From Mycobacterium sp. NBC_00419 (GTDB taxonomy: Bacteria > Actinomycetota > Actinomycetes > Mycobacteriales > Mycobacteriaceae), in NCBI RefSeq assembly GCF_036023875.1, contig NZ_CP107931.1, positions 2,480,001 through 2,544,000 on the forward strand: a stretch of DNA of 64,000 nt, read 5' to 3'. This document shows, piece by piece, positions 18,422 through 26,222 of the stretch (positions are counted from its first letter, which is position 1; the number at the start of each line of letters is the position of its first letter). The notes below the pieces were generated by a model, which saw only the letters and a list, made by a program, of their open reading frames with translations, searched no databases and was not told the origin of the DNA. Made by a program: the position numbers and the translations under genes.

Positions 18422-19450
18422 GTGGACGACCTGACCGCAGTAGCCGACTGGATGTCGGAACACGGCCTCGGCGACGGGCCGATCGAGAACGTCACCGAGA
18501 TCGTCGGCGGTACCCAGAACGTCATGTTGCGATTCCGCCGATCCGGCCGCGAATACGTCTTCCGGCGCGGGCCCCGCCATCTGCGACCGATCAGCAACAA
18601 GGTGATCCTGCGGGAGACCCGGGTGCTGAGCGCACTGGCCGACAGCGACGTGCCTCACCCGCATCTGATCGCGGTCTGCGAGGACACCTCGGTTCTCGGC
18701 GACGCGGTGTTCTATCTGATGGAGCCGGTTGACGGGTTCAACGCAGGCGCCGGTCTGCCCGCACTGCACGCCGGTGACGCCGACATCCGGCGTGAGATGG
18801 GGTTGTCGATGGCCGAGGCGGTGGCCAGACTCGGTGCGGTGGACCACGTCGCGGTGGGTCTGGCAGACTTCGGCAAGGCCGACGGATTCCTGGATCGCCA
18901 AGTGCCACGGTGGCTTTCAGAGCTCGAGTCCTACAGCGGCTTCGACAACTACAGCGGTCCGGAGATCGGCAACGTCGATTCCGTGGCCACCTGGTTGCAG
19001 CAGAATCAGCCCGCGCAGTGGAAGCCGGGCATCATGCACGGCGACTACCACGCCGCCAATGTGATGTTCTCCCCTACCGGGCCCGACGTGGTCGCGATCG
19101 TCGACTGGGAGATGTGCACCATCGGTGACCCGCTGCTGGACCTGGGTTGGATGCTGGCGACCTGGTACGCCCCCGGCCACGACTCCGTGCTGACCAACGT
19201 CCTCATGGAGACCGGCGATCTGGCGACTCCCGACGAACTGATCGAGCGATACGCTCACAACACCACCCGGGACCTGACCGGCATCGACTGGTACACGGTG
19301 CTGGCCTGCTTCAAACTCGGCATCATTCTCGAAGGGTCGAATGCTCGGGCGGCGGCAGGCTTGGCGCCCAAGGAAATTGGCGATCGCCTACACATCGCGA
19401 CCGTGCGACTGTTCGAGCGGGCACTGGCAATCATGGAGGGACAACGATGA
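18422..19450 (+). CDS. APH family phosphotransferase (ACAD10/11 kinase-domain-like; Rv3761c/FadE36-type)
   Basis: A 342-residue protein with the aminoglycoside-phosphotransferase-like kinase fold. The catalytic loop is HGDYHAANVMF and the metal-binding segment is IVDWEMCTIGDPLLDLGWML. This branch matches the kinase half of eukaryotic ACAD10/ACAD11, in which a phosphotransferase and an acyl-CoA dehydrogenase are fused; here they are separate and overlapping genes. The likely role is phosphorylation of a hydroxyacyl-CoA, by analogy with LvaA of the Pseudomonas levulinate pathway; the substrate here is unknown. The GTG start at 18422 is 10 bases after the exporter stop. From memory it corresponds to Rv3761c, named fadE36 although it is not an acyl-CoA dehydrogenase. 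Confidence 0.85.
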   Translation: MDDLTAVADWMSEHGLGDGPIENVTEIVGGTQNVMLRFRRSGREYVFRRGPRHLRPISNKVILRETRVLSALADSDVPHPHLIAVCEDTSVLGDAVFYLMEPVDGFNAGAGLPALHAGDADIRREMGLSMAEAVARLGAVDHVAVGLADFGKADGFLDRQVPRWLSELESYSGFDNYSGPEIGNVDSVATWLQQNQPAQWKPGIMHGDYHAANVMFSPTGPDVVAIVDWEMCTIGDPLLDLGWMLATWYAPGHDSVLTNVLMETGDLATPDELIERYAHNTTRDLTGIDWYTVLACFKLGIILEGSNARAAAGLAPKEIGDRLHIATVRLFERALAIMEGQR

Positions 19451-20628
19451 TCGACTTCGAGATTCCGGCCGACGTGGCCGCACTGCGTGACGAGGTGCGA
19501 GCCTTCGTCGTCGACAAGATCGTGCCCTTCGAACGTGACCCGCGGCTGACTCGGCACGGGCCCAACGAGGAGTTGCGGACCGAGCTCGTGGAACTGGCCC
19601 GGGCGGCGGGGCTGCTCACCTTCCAGGCACCGCGTCGCTTCGGCGGCCGGGAGCCCTCCCATCGCGACCAGGCGGTGCTCTTCGAGGCGGCCGGCTGGTC
19701 GACTCTGGGACCGGTGGCACTGAACTGCGCGGCACCCGACGAGGGCAACATGTTCGTGCTGTCCAAGATCGCCAATGACGAGCAGGTCGAGACGTTCCTG
19801 CTGCCGGTCATCGACGGGCGCCAGCGGTCGGTGTTCGCGATGACCGAACCAGGCGGTGCCGGTTCGGATCCCGGCCAGCTGGCCACCGAGGCGATCTTCG
19901 ACGGCACCGACTACGTGATCAACGGCCGCAAATGGCTAATCACCGGGGCCAACGGCGCACGGACGTGGATCATCATGGCCCGCGTCGCACCGAATTCGCA
20001 CGGCGCCGACGGGCCCACCCTGTTCCTCTGCGACGGGCAGACCCCCGGCATCGAACTCGAGCGGGTCATGGACACGATGGACCGCAACTACGTCGAAGGC
20101 CACGGCGTGGTGCAGTTCAACGACCTGCGCCTGCCTGCCTCGGCGGTCCTCGGCGAGGTGGGCCAGGCCCTGCGGTACGCCCAGCTGCGATTGACCCCGG
20201 CCCGGTTGACGCACTGCATGCGCTGGCTCGGCGCGGCGACGCGTGCTCATTCCATCGCGGTCGAGCACGCCCGTACCCGCACCGGCTTCGGCAAGCCGCT
20301 CGGCGAGCACCAGGGCGTGGGCTTCATGCTCGCCGACAACGAGATCGCGCTGCAGCAGTGCCGCCTGGCGATCTGGTGGGCGTGCTGGGCGCTGGACACC
20401 GGCGCCAAGGGCCGCCACGAGAGCTCGATGGTGAAAGCCTATGTATCCGAAGAGCTTTTCAAGGTGGCCGACCGCTGCGTGCAGGTTCTCGGCGGGATGG
20501 GAATTTCCGACGAGACGCCCGTCGGGATGATCTTCTCCGACATGCGCGCCTTCCGGCTCTACGACGGTCCGACCGAGGTGCACAAGTACGCGATCGCCCG
20601 CCAGGTGCTGAGGACCCCGTCGTCATGA
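19447..20628 (+). CDS. Acyl-CoA dehydrogenase family protein (ACAD10/11 dehydrogenase-domain-like)
   Basis: A 393-residue acyl-CoA dehydrogenase. The middle domain carries [16 protein letters not shown], and the C-terminal domain carries [14 protein letters not shown] and [16 protein letters not shown]. As in the dehydrogenase at 989-2296, the terminal DGPxEvH pattern points to the ACAD10/ACAD11-like branch. The start overlaps the kinase stop by four bases (ATGA), and its stop overlaps the SDR start. The three genes form a tight cassette. A role in removing phosphate from a phosphorylated 4-hydroxyacyl-CoA to give an enoyl-CoA is an inference from LvaC and ACAD11. Confidence 0.9.
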   Translation: MIDFEIPADVAALRDEVRAFVVDKIVPFERDPRLTRHGPNEELRTELVELARAAGLLTFQAPRRFGGREPSHRDQAVLFEAAGWSTLGPVALNCAAPDEGNMFVLSKIANDEQVETFLLPVIDGRQRSVFAMTEPGGAGSDPGQLATEAIFDGTDYVINGRKWLITGANGARTWIIMARVAPNSHGADGPTLFLCDGQTPGIELERVMDTMDRNYVEGHGVVQFNDLRLPASAVLGEVGQALRYAQLRLTPARLTHCMRWLGAATRAHSIAVEHARTRTGFGKPLGEHQGVGFMLADNEIALQQCRLAIWWACWALDTGAKGRHESSMVKAYVSEELFKVADRCVQVLGGMGISDETPVGMIFSDMRAFRLYDGPTEVHKYAIARQVLRTPSS

Positions 20629-21386
20629 GCGTCCTGGACTTGTTCCGCCTCGACGACAAGGTCGTCATCGTCACCGGCGCGTCCTCCGGTCTCGGGGTGT
20701 CCTTTGCCCAGGCGTTCGCCCAGGCCGGTGCGCACCTGGTGCTCGGCGCACGACGGCTCGAACAGATGGCCCAGACCGCGGCTCTGGTTGAGGACGCCGG
20801 CCGCAAGGCCTACACCCGCAAGACCGACGTCGCCGACCCCGATCAGTGCCAGCAGCTGGTCGATGCGGCCGTCGCAGAGTTCGGCCGCGTCGACGTCCTG
20901 ATCAACAACGCCGGTGTCGGCACGGCCGTGCCCGCCACCCGGGAGGCGCCCGACGACTTCCGCAGGGTCGTCGACGTCAACCTCAACGGTTCCTACTGGA
21001 TGGCGCAGGCGTGCGGACGGGTGATGCAGCCCGGAAGCTCGATCGTCAATATCGCCAGCATTCTGGGCATCACCACCGCCGGCCTGCCGCAGGCGGCCTA
21101 CGCCGCCTCGAAGGCCGGGGTGATCGGCCTGACTCGTGATCTGGCCCAGCAATGGGGACCGCGCAAGGGAATTCGGGTCAACGCGCTGGCTCCCGGATTC
21201 TTCAAGAGCGAGATGACCGACGAGTACAAGCCGGGTTATCTGGACAGCCAGATGCCGCGAATCCTGTTGGGACGCACCGGTGATCCGGTGGAGCTGGCAG
21301 CCACGGCAGTGTGGCTGGCATCCCCGGCGGGCGGTTACGTCGCCGGGCAGACGATCGTGGTCGACGGCGGCTTGACAGTCACGTAA
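20625..21386 (+). CDS. SDR family oxidoreductase
   Basis: A 253-residue classical short-chain dehydrogenase with TGASSGLG at residues 18-25, NNAG at 94-97 and catalytic Ser145, Tyr159 and Lys163 (YAASK). ATG 20625 overlaps the acyl-CoA dehydrogenase stop by four bases, so it is the third gene of the kinase/dehydrogenase/SDR cassette. It likely oxidises a 3-hydroxyacyl intermediate or interconverts a keto and hydroxy group; the substrate is unknown. The gene order differs from the cassette at the start of the window (kinase, SDR, dehydrogenase), but the content is the same. Confidence 0.9.
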   Translation: MSVLDLFRLDDKVVIVTGASSGLGVSFAQAFAQAGAHLVLGARRLEQMAQTAALVEDAGRKAYTRKTDVADPDQCQQLVDAAVAEFGRVDVLINNAGVGTAVPATREAPDDFRRVVDVNLNGSYWMAQACGRVMQPGSSIVNIASILGITTAGLPQAAYAASKAGVIGLTRDLAQQWGPRKGIRVNALAPGFFKSEMTDEYKPGYLDSQMPRILLGRTGDPVELAATAVWLASPAGGYVAGQTIVVDGGLTVT

Positions 21387-21525
21387 GTGATTGTCACGCA
21401 ACGGTAAAGACTCGGCACCAATCGGGTACCTCTCAGACTTTTCACGGCGTGTGGTCAGAAAGGCCACAGACAGGTCTGCAACGCTGAACGGGTTAGCTAC
21501 TCGCGAGCCGAGGAGGTGTAGTCCG

Positions 21526-21780
21526 GTGTGGATTGCGCTGTACCTCGTAGCGGCGATTCTCGTAGCGGCCATCGCGTGGCACGTGAGCTATCACTTCCAG
21601 TCCCTCGACGCCCCCAGTGACGCGGTCCGAGCAGCAGCCGCACTGGTGGCGGGCGCGCTGTGGCCTGTCATCGTGGTGGGTGTGGTCCAACTGCAGGCGC
21701 TGCGCTACCTCGTCCGACGATTGCGTGCGACCCGCGTCCGGGTGACCGAACCCCCCGTGCCCGCCGCGAACCGCTCTTAG
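21526..21780 (+). CDS. Small two-helix membrane protein, hypothetical
   Basis: An 84-residue protein with two hydrophobic helices (ALYLVAAILVAAIAWHVSYHF and AAALVAGALWPVIVVGVVQL) and a basic C-terminal tail. No family was recognised. The frame is open further upstream, but the GTG at 21526 is preceded by a near-perfect ribosome binding site AGGAGGTG at 21511-21518 with a seven-base spacer, which decides the start. It stands alone between the SDR gene and a small secreted protein gene. The 139 bases upstream hold no other gene. Confidence 0.72.
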   Translation: MWIALYLVAAILVAAIAWHVSYHFQSLDAPSDAVRAAAALVAGALWPVIVVGVVQLQALRYLVRRLRATRVRVTEPPVPAANRS

Positions 21781-21855
21781 GGCCACGGGGCAGCGTTCAG
21801 ACGCCGTTTACCTGAAAGCAGCCGCAGAGGGGATTTGTCGGCCACCATTGTCCTC

Positions 21856-22146
21856 ATGGTGTGTGCGCGAACTATGGGTCTGGTCCTCGTAGCGGCGGCC
21901 GGGATTCTCCTGGCCCCGGCGGCGACGGCGTCGGCCGACGACTCCGGCAGCGGCCTTTTGTGGCCCGATCCCAATGAGCCGTACTACTGGGACGCCAACG
22001 AGAACGCCCAGGGCACCGGGCCGGCTCCCCTGCCCACCGACGATCTGTACTGGAAAGAGGGCGAGAACGCCGGCGGCACCGGAAATGTGCCGCAGCCGCA
22101 GGTCCCGCAGTACACCGATATGGGCGAGAACGCCGGAGCGTACTAA
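21856..22146 (+). CDS. Small secreted protein with short internal repeats, hypothetical
   Basis: A 96-residue protein with an N-terminal signal peptide (TMGLVLVAAAGILLAPAATASA, predicted cleavage after ASA) and an acidic, aromatic mature chain. The mature part contains three degenerate repeats around YW/YWK/YTD followed by ENAQGTG, ENAGGTG and ENAGAY. No family was recognised. The ATG at 21856 places the basic residues correctly before the hydrophobic core. A TTG seven codons upstream (21835), just after AGAGGGGA, is an alternative start. It contains one cysteine, near the N-terminus, inside the signal peptide. Confidence 0.65.
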   Translation: MVCARTMGLVLVAAAGILLAPAATASADDSGSGLLWPDPNEPYYWDANENAQGTGPAPLPTDDLYWKEGENAGGTGNVPQPQVPQYTDMGENAGAY

Positions 22147-22367
22147 CGCCGACCGGTGGCATCGTCGTGCGGGAACCTCCCCACGTCGAGTAGACAATAC
22201 GACGGTATGGGAATTTCCCAGAAAACATACTTGCGGTCGCAACCTCAGGTCTACGGTTTGCCATCATGAACACGTGCGTTGCCAAACCGATCCCATCGGG
22301 GTGGCGGCGCGGCGCCCAGCACGGTGTGGGATGACGAGATGCGCGCCGCGATGATGGCCGCCGTTGC

Positions 22368-22688
22368 ATGAAACGCTTCTGGCTTTACTTCGGAACCGCG
22401 CTGGCCCTCGTCATGGTGATTGGGTTGGCCATACCAGAACGGTCGTGGGCGGCGTGGGCCGCCAGCGCCATCCTCAGCGTCGCCATCGTGGCCGCTGCTG
22501 GCAGTCGAGTGCGCGCGGCATGGAAGCGGGAGTCCGAGCGCCAAAAAGAAATTGTCGACCGGTTCAACCGCGAGTATCCGCCACCGGAGCGAGTAGAAAC
22601 ACGGAATCGCCAGGAGGGAATGTCAAGCAAGCAGGACGACAGGCCCGATGATGATGTTGAGTGCGCCCGAAGGGATTCGAACCCCTAA
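22368..22688 (+). CDS. Small membrane protein, hypothetical, running into antisense of tRNA-Arg
   Basis: A 106-residue open frame starting at ATG 22368 with two hydrophobic segments (FWLYFGTALALVMVIGLAI and WAAWAASAILSVAIVAAAG) followed by a charged tail. The last residues (CARRDSNP) are read from the opposite strand of the tRNA-Arg gene, so the frame overlaps that tRNA by about 27 bases. The membrane part has normal mycobacterial codon use and looks real; the C-terminal end may be mis-called or the gene may be decaying. No family was recognised and no strong ribosome binding site is visible. Confidence 0.45.
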   Translation: MKRFWLYFGTALALVMVIGLAIPERSWAAWAASAILSVAIVAAAGSRVRAAWKRESERQKEIVDRFNREYPPPERVETRNRQEGMSSKQDDRPDDDVECARRDSNP

Positions 22689-22734
22689 CCTTCTGATCCG
22701 TAGTCAGATGCTCTATCCGTTGAGCTACGGGCGC
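22662..22734 (-). tRNA. tRNA-Arg (anticodon ACG)
   Basis: The minus strand folds as a 73-base tRNA. Acceptor arms GCGCCCG/CGGGCGC with discriminator A, a D-stem GCTC/GAGC, an anticodon stem TCTGA/TCAGA with loop CTACGGA (anticodon ACG at plus positions 22699-22701), and a T-arm containing GGTTCGAAT. The CCA end is not encoded. It lies 40 bases downstream of tRNA-Ser(GCT) on the same strand. Confidence 0.95.
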
Positions 22735-22774
22735 CTTCGTATTCAGTTGTTCTCGGCTGACGAGTCAGCCGCGG

Positions 22775-22863
22775 CGGAGGCGAGAGGATTTGAACCTCCG
22801 GTCCCCTTTAAGGGGGACAACTCATTAGCAGTGAGTCCCATTCGGCCGCTCTGGCACGCCTCC
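22775..22863 (-). tRNA. tRNA-Ser (anticodon GCT)
   Basis: The minus strand folds as an 89-base tRNA with the long variable arm of serine tRNAs. Acceptor arms GGAGGCG/CGCCTCC with discriminator G, an anticodon stem ACTCA/TGAGT with loop CTGCTAA (anticodon GCT), a variable arm built from GTCCCC/GGGGAC, and a T-arm with GGTTCAAAT. No CCA is encoded. It is the upstream member of a tRNA-Ser/tRNA-Arg pair. Confidence 0.95.
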
Positions 22864-22980
22864 TGAACTTCCTCAGCGTACCGGAGCCATACTGCAGCCC
22901 CAGAACCGCCGATGGATGAGAGTACACAGGCCGGATAACCGATGGCAAAGCGGTTCTGCCAGGCCCCTAGACTTGGGCAC

Positions 22981-24051
22981 GTGACCGCTCGCCTGCGCCC
23001 CGAACTGGCTGATATTCCGGCCTACACACCGGGCAAGACCGTGCCGGGTGCGATCAAGCTGGCCAGCAACGAAACCGTGCACGGCCCGCTGCCCAGCGTC
23101 CGGGAGGCCATCGCGGTCGCCGCCGAGACCATCAACCGCTACCCCGACAACGGCTACATCGAACTCAAGGACGAGCTGGCCAAGCACTTGAGCAAGGACG
23201 TCGACGTCGCCCCCGAGAACATCGCGGTGGGCTGCGGCTCGGTGAGCCTGTGCCAGCAGCTCATCCAGATCACCACGAGCGTCGGCGACGAGGTGGTCTT
23301 CGGCTGGCGCAGCTTCGAGATCTACCCGCTGCAAGTGCGGGTGGCCGGCGCCACCCCGGTCCAGATCCCGCTGCGCGACCACACCTTCGACCTGGACGCC
23401 ATGCTGGCCGCGATCACCGACCGCACCCGGCTCATTTTCGTCTGCAACCCGAACAACCCCACGTCGACGGTCGTCGACCCCGACGAGCTGGCCCGGTTCG
23501 TCGACGCGGTGCCGTCGGACATCCTTGTCGTCATCGACGAGGCCTACGTCGAGTACATCCGCGACGGCATGGTCCCCGACAGCCTGAGGCTGGCCCGAAC
23601 GCACCCGAATGTGGTTGTGCTACGCACTTTTTCCAAGGCCTACGGCCTGGCCGGCCTGCGGGTGGGCTACGCGGTCGGCGATCCTGACGTGATCACCGCC
23701 CTGGGCAAGGTCTACGTGCCGTTCACCGCCACCACGGTGTCGCAGGCCGCGGCGATCGCCTCGGTGCACGCGGCCGACGAGTTGATGGCCCGCACCGACG
23801 CCGTCGTCGCCGAACGCCGCCGGGTCACCGCGGCGCTGGCCGATCTGGGCTATTCGTTCCCGCCCACCCAAGCCAACTTCGTGTGGCTGCCACTGGCCGA
23901 GCACACGCTGGACTTCGTCGAGCAGGCCGCCAACGCCCGCGTGCTGGTCCGCCCCTACGGCACCGACGGCGTGCGGGTGACGATCGGCGCGCCCGAAGAG
24001 AACGACACCTTCTTGGCCTTCGCCGCCGACTGGATCAAGACCGTCAGCTGA
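22981..24051 (+). CDS. hisC2: Histidinol-phosphate/aromatic aminotransferase (HisC2/Pat-like, Rv3772-type)
   Basis: A 356-residue fold-type I PLP aminotransferase. The PLP lysine is Lys219 in TFSKAYGLAGLRVGY. The cofactor-binding CNPNNPTS (155-162) and the IDEAYVEY region are present. It converts imidazole-acetol phosphate or aromatic 2-oxo acids to the amino acid with glutamate as donor; the second copy in mycobacteria is usually called hisC2 or pat. The GTG at 22981 was preferred over an upstream ATG at 22942, because TAGACT at 22968-22973 sits seven bases before it, as in leaderless transcripts, and the protein then has the family length. It overlaps the end of the convergent DinB-like gene by eight bases. 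Confidence 0.9.
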   Translation: MTARLRPELADIPAYTPGKTVPGAIKLASNETVHGPLPSVREAIAVAAETINRYPDNGYIELKDELAKHLSKDVDVAPENIAVGCGSVSLCQQLIQITTSVGDEVVFGWRSFEIYPLQVRVAGATPVQIPLRDHTFDLDAMLAAITDRTRLIFVCNPNNPTSTVVDPDELARFVDAVPSDILVVIDEAYVEYIRDGMVPDSLRLARTHPNVVVLRTFSKAYGLAGLRVGYAVGDPDVITALGKVYVPFTATTVSQAAAIASVHAADELMARTDAVVAERRRVTAALADLGYSFPPTQANFVWLPLAEHTLDFVEQAANARVLVRPYGTDGVRVTIGAPEENDTFLAFAADWIKTVS

Positions 24052-24628
24052 CCGGCACCCGGCCGGTGAATGCGATCAGCCGGTCCAGCGCCGACGCGTC
24101 GGCGGATACCTCGACGGGATCGTCGAAGCCGGCCCGCACCCGGCCCTCCGGGGTGATGATGCGATGCACCAGGCCCGAGACGTAGTCGACCAGCGAGTCG
24201 GAGACATGAACCGGCTGACCGGTGGCGGCCGCGTAATCCCAAGCGTGGACCAGGAACTCGAGCGACAGAATGCTCGCCATGAAGCCCGCGGGCGCCTCAC
24301 CCGCACCGAAGGGAACCGTCCCGTCCAGCCCGCGCCGATGCCACGCGTCCAGTGCAGGACGGGCGGCGGCGATGATCTGGCGTTCCACGGAGTCGTTGGT
24401 GTCACGGTCGGGGATCTCGGCCCCGGCGGCCTGGCCGAGCAACGTGATGGAGTTCAGGACGTGGTCGGTGAGACCGGCGACATCGAACGTGCGGCACGGG
24501 GTCTGTTTGGAGAGGTCGTCGGTGGCGATGCGGTGTACCGCCTGCTGGAGCACTTTCAGCGTCGCTTCGGCGCTAGCCAGTTCATCGGTCGGTGCAGCTT
24601 CGGGTCCTGCGGTGAATTCGTCGCCCAT
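24044..24628 (-). CDS. TIGR03086/DinB-like putative metal-binding protein (Rv3773c-type)
   Basis: A 194-residue helical protein of the DinB/mycothiol maleylpyruvate isomerase N-terminal fold. It has TPCRTFDVAGLTDHVLNSI and EFLVHAWDYAAATGQ, giving His residues on separate helices as expected for a metal site. The family includes mycothiol-dependent enzymes, but the specific reaction is unknown. ATG 24628 gives the family length. Its stop lies inside the same 10-base palindrome as the hisC2 stop. From memory it corresponds to Rv3773c, in agreement with the neighbouring hisC2. Confidence 0.8.
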   Translation of the reverse strand: MGDEFTAGPEAAPTDELASAEATLKVLQQAVHRIATDDLSKQTPCRTFDVAGLTDHVLNSITLLGQAAGAEIPDRDTNDSVERQIIAAARPALDAWHRRGLDGTVPFGAGEAPAGFMASILSLEFLVHAWDYAAATGQPVHVSDSLVDYVSGLVHRIITPEGRVRAGFDDPVEVSADASALDRLIAFTGRVPVS

Positions 24629-24659
24629 GAGCCCACCGTACGACGGCCCACCGACAGCG

Positions 24660-25934
24660 CTACAGAGCGGTTGCGACCGCCGCTGCCCACTCGACGTCGA
24701 ACTCGACCACCAACTGGGCAGGGACGGCCAAAGCCAGGGGCGTGTACCCACCGGCCACCTCGTCACGGGCCACGCCCGTGATCACCCGGCCACCGAATCC
24801 GCCCGCCCGGCCGGGAACCTCGATGGTGAGGGTCGCCCCCGACGAACCGGGGAGCACCCTCAGATAGAACTCGGCACCGGGCTCCAGGGGCTGGATTACA
24901 GCAGCGCCGTCGGCGTCGACCACGGTATGACCGTCGGACACCCGGACCGCAGCGGCGTCGGTGGCGGCCAATCGGAACGGGCCCACTACCGCACCATCGA
25001 CGGCGGCGGACGAGGCCAGCAGCGACGGGGTCACCGTCTGCCGGGCTGCCGAGCGGGCCCCGGAGAGCAGGTAGTCATAGAGGTGCACGACGGGCTCGGC
25101 GTTGCGGTAGGTGCGCGAACCGTGAAGTTCGAAGCTCACGTCGCTGACGGTGGCGTCCCCGTCGATGAGCAGCCGGTAATGCCGGAAACCCTGGCCGCCG
25201 CGGTTGGTGCGGTTGTCGGAAATCGTGCTGCCGACACCGAGCGTCTTGCTGATCAGGCCGACACCCTCAGTCACCCTCAGGTGCGAGGTTGGCACATCCT
25301 CCCAGGCCACCGCGTCGGCCGACTTCTGCAGTGTCAGAACCGATTCGGTGCTCGACGAGACCATCGCGCTATAGCCGGCCAGTTGCCGCTCACCGTCGAA
25401 CTCGACGCGCACCGAGTCACTGGTGTGCAGGACGCGAGCCGGGATGTTGAGCGGACGATCGTCGAGTTCGAGTCCGTTGGTCAGCCGCCAGATGGCGGCC
25501 TGGGTGCCGGCGATGGCCTCGTGCTCGGCGATGTTGCGGGTGCCGAGCGGGTAGCCCGCGGCGCGGAGCCGGCGGCTGATCTCAGTGGTCGACAGCGTCG
25601 GGAAGGAGTTACGCAGAATCCAGTCAACCTCGGCCTCGTGGGCGCGGGCTTGCAGGTGCGGCACCGCCGACCAGGTATCGGCGCGGTAGCGCGACGGTCT
25701 GCTCGGTGAGACACCGGCGAAGTCCAGGGAGTAGGCCTCGATGTTCGGGTTGAGCCGGATCAGGTCGGTGCGCGCCGACGTGCCGTCGGTGAACAGAATG
25801 GTGTCGACGGTGTGCGAGTAGGTGCCCGGGCGGTACCGGGTCATCCGCGACAGATCGACGGACGGTGTCGGGCTCACCCGGCGCCGGACGGCGACCGGCG
25901 CGACAGCGGGGGCTGGGACAGCGAAAGTTGTCAT
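24660..25934 (-). CDS. TQXA/thioester-domain-like protein without the thioester cysteine or signal peptide
   Basis: A 424-residue protein. Residues about 35-155 match the thioester (TQXA) domain of Gram-positive surface adhesins, with VDWILRNSFP near 103-112 and GTQAAIWRLTNG at 143-154 carrying the Gln145 that normally forms the thioester. The partner position, usually Cys in an AYC-type motif, is Ser69 (EAYSLDF), and there is no cysteine anywhere in the chain, so no thioester can form. There is also no signal peptide, membrane segment or LPXTG motif, so a cytosolic location is expected. The C-terminal 270 residues look beta-rich and are not recognised. It is divergent from the encapsulin/cysteine desulfurase operon by 288 bases. 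A link to that compartment is an inference from position. Confidence 0.8.
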   Translation of the reverse strand: MTTFAVPAPAVAPVAVRRRVSPTPSVDLSRMTRYRPGTYSHTVDTILFTDGTSARTDLIRLNPNIEAYSLDFAGVSPSRPSRYRADTWSAVPHLQARAHEAEVDWILRNSFPTLSTTEISRRLRAAGYPLGTRNIAEHEAIAGTQAAIWRLTNGLELDDRPLNIPARVLHTSDSVRVEFDGERQLAGYSAMVSSSTESVLTLQKSADAVAWEDVPTSHLRVTEGVGLISKTLGVGSTISDNRTNRGGQGFRHYRLLIDGDATVSDVSFELHGSRTYRNAEPVVHLYDYLLSGARSAARQTVTPSLLASSAAVDGAVVGPFRLAATDAAAVRVSDGHTVVDADGAAVIQPLEPGAEFYLRVLPGSSGATLTIEVPGRAGGFGGRVITGVARDEVAGGYTPLALAVPAQLVVEFDVEWAAAVATAL

Positions 25935-26222
25935 CGGGTTGATCTCTCTGGATACGTCGACAGCGCAGATCAACGCGCCAAAAGGCGGCGGGCTGAGCGC
26001 AGGGATTTACGGCGTCAGAAGAATCAACAACAACAACAGAAGTGCACGTCAAGGCAGCGCGTGGAGACAAAGCGCAGCGGAGCGTGCTGTTGCATGCCCC
26101 ATACCATACGCGATGTGCGGGCCAAACCACATGGGGGTTCGCATCACGCTGATGTTCAAACCTGTGCAACTCCCAGCTGCAGGCACCATCATTGGGGCGT
26201 CCATTAGTCGGGAGGAACCACA
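25935..26222 (+). promoter_or_regulatory. Divergent control region between the thioester-like gene and the encapsulin operon
   Basis: These 288 bases contain no convincing gene. Next to the minus-strand gene is a perfect 8-base inverted repeat, GTTGATCT at 25938-25945 and AGATCAAC at 25967-25974, that covers its likely ribosome binding site. A CAA-repeat stretch lies at 26025-26038. A GGGAGGA ribosome binding site lies about 6 bases before the encapsulin ATG. No -10 hexamer could be assigned with confidence to either direction. Confidence 0.5.
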
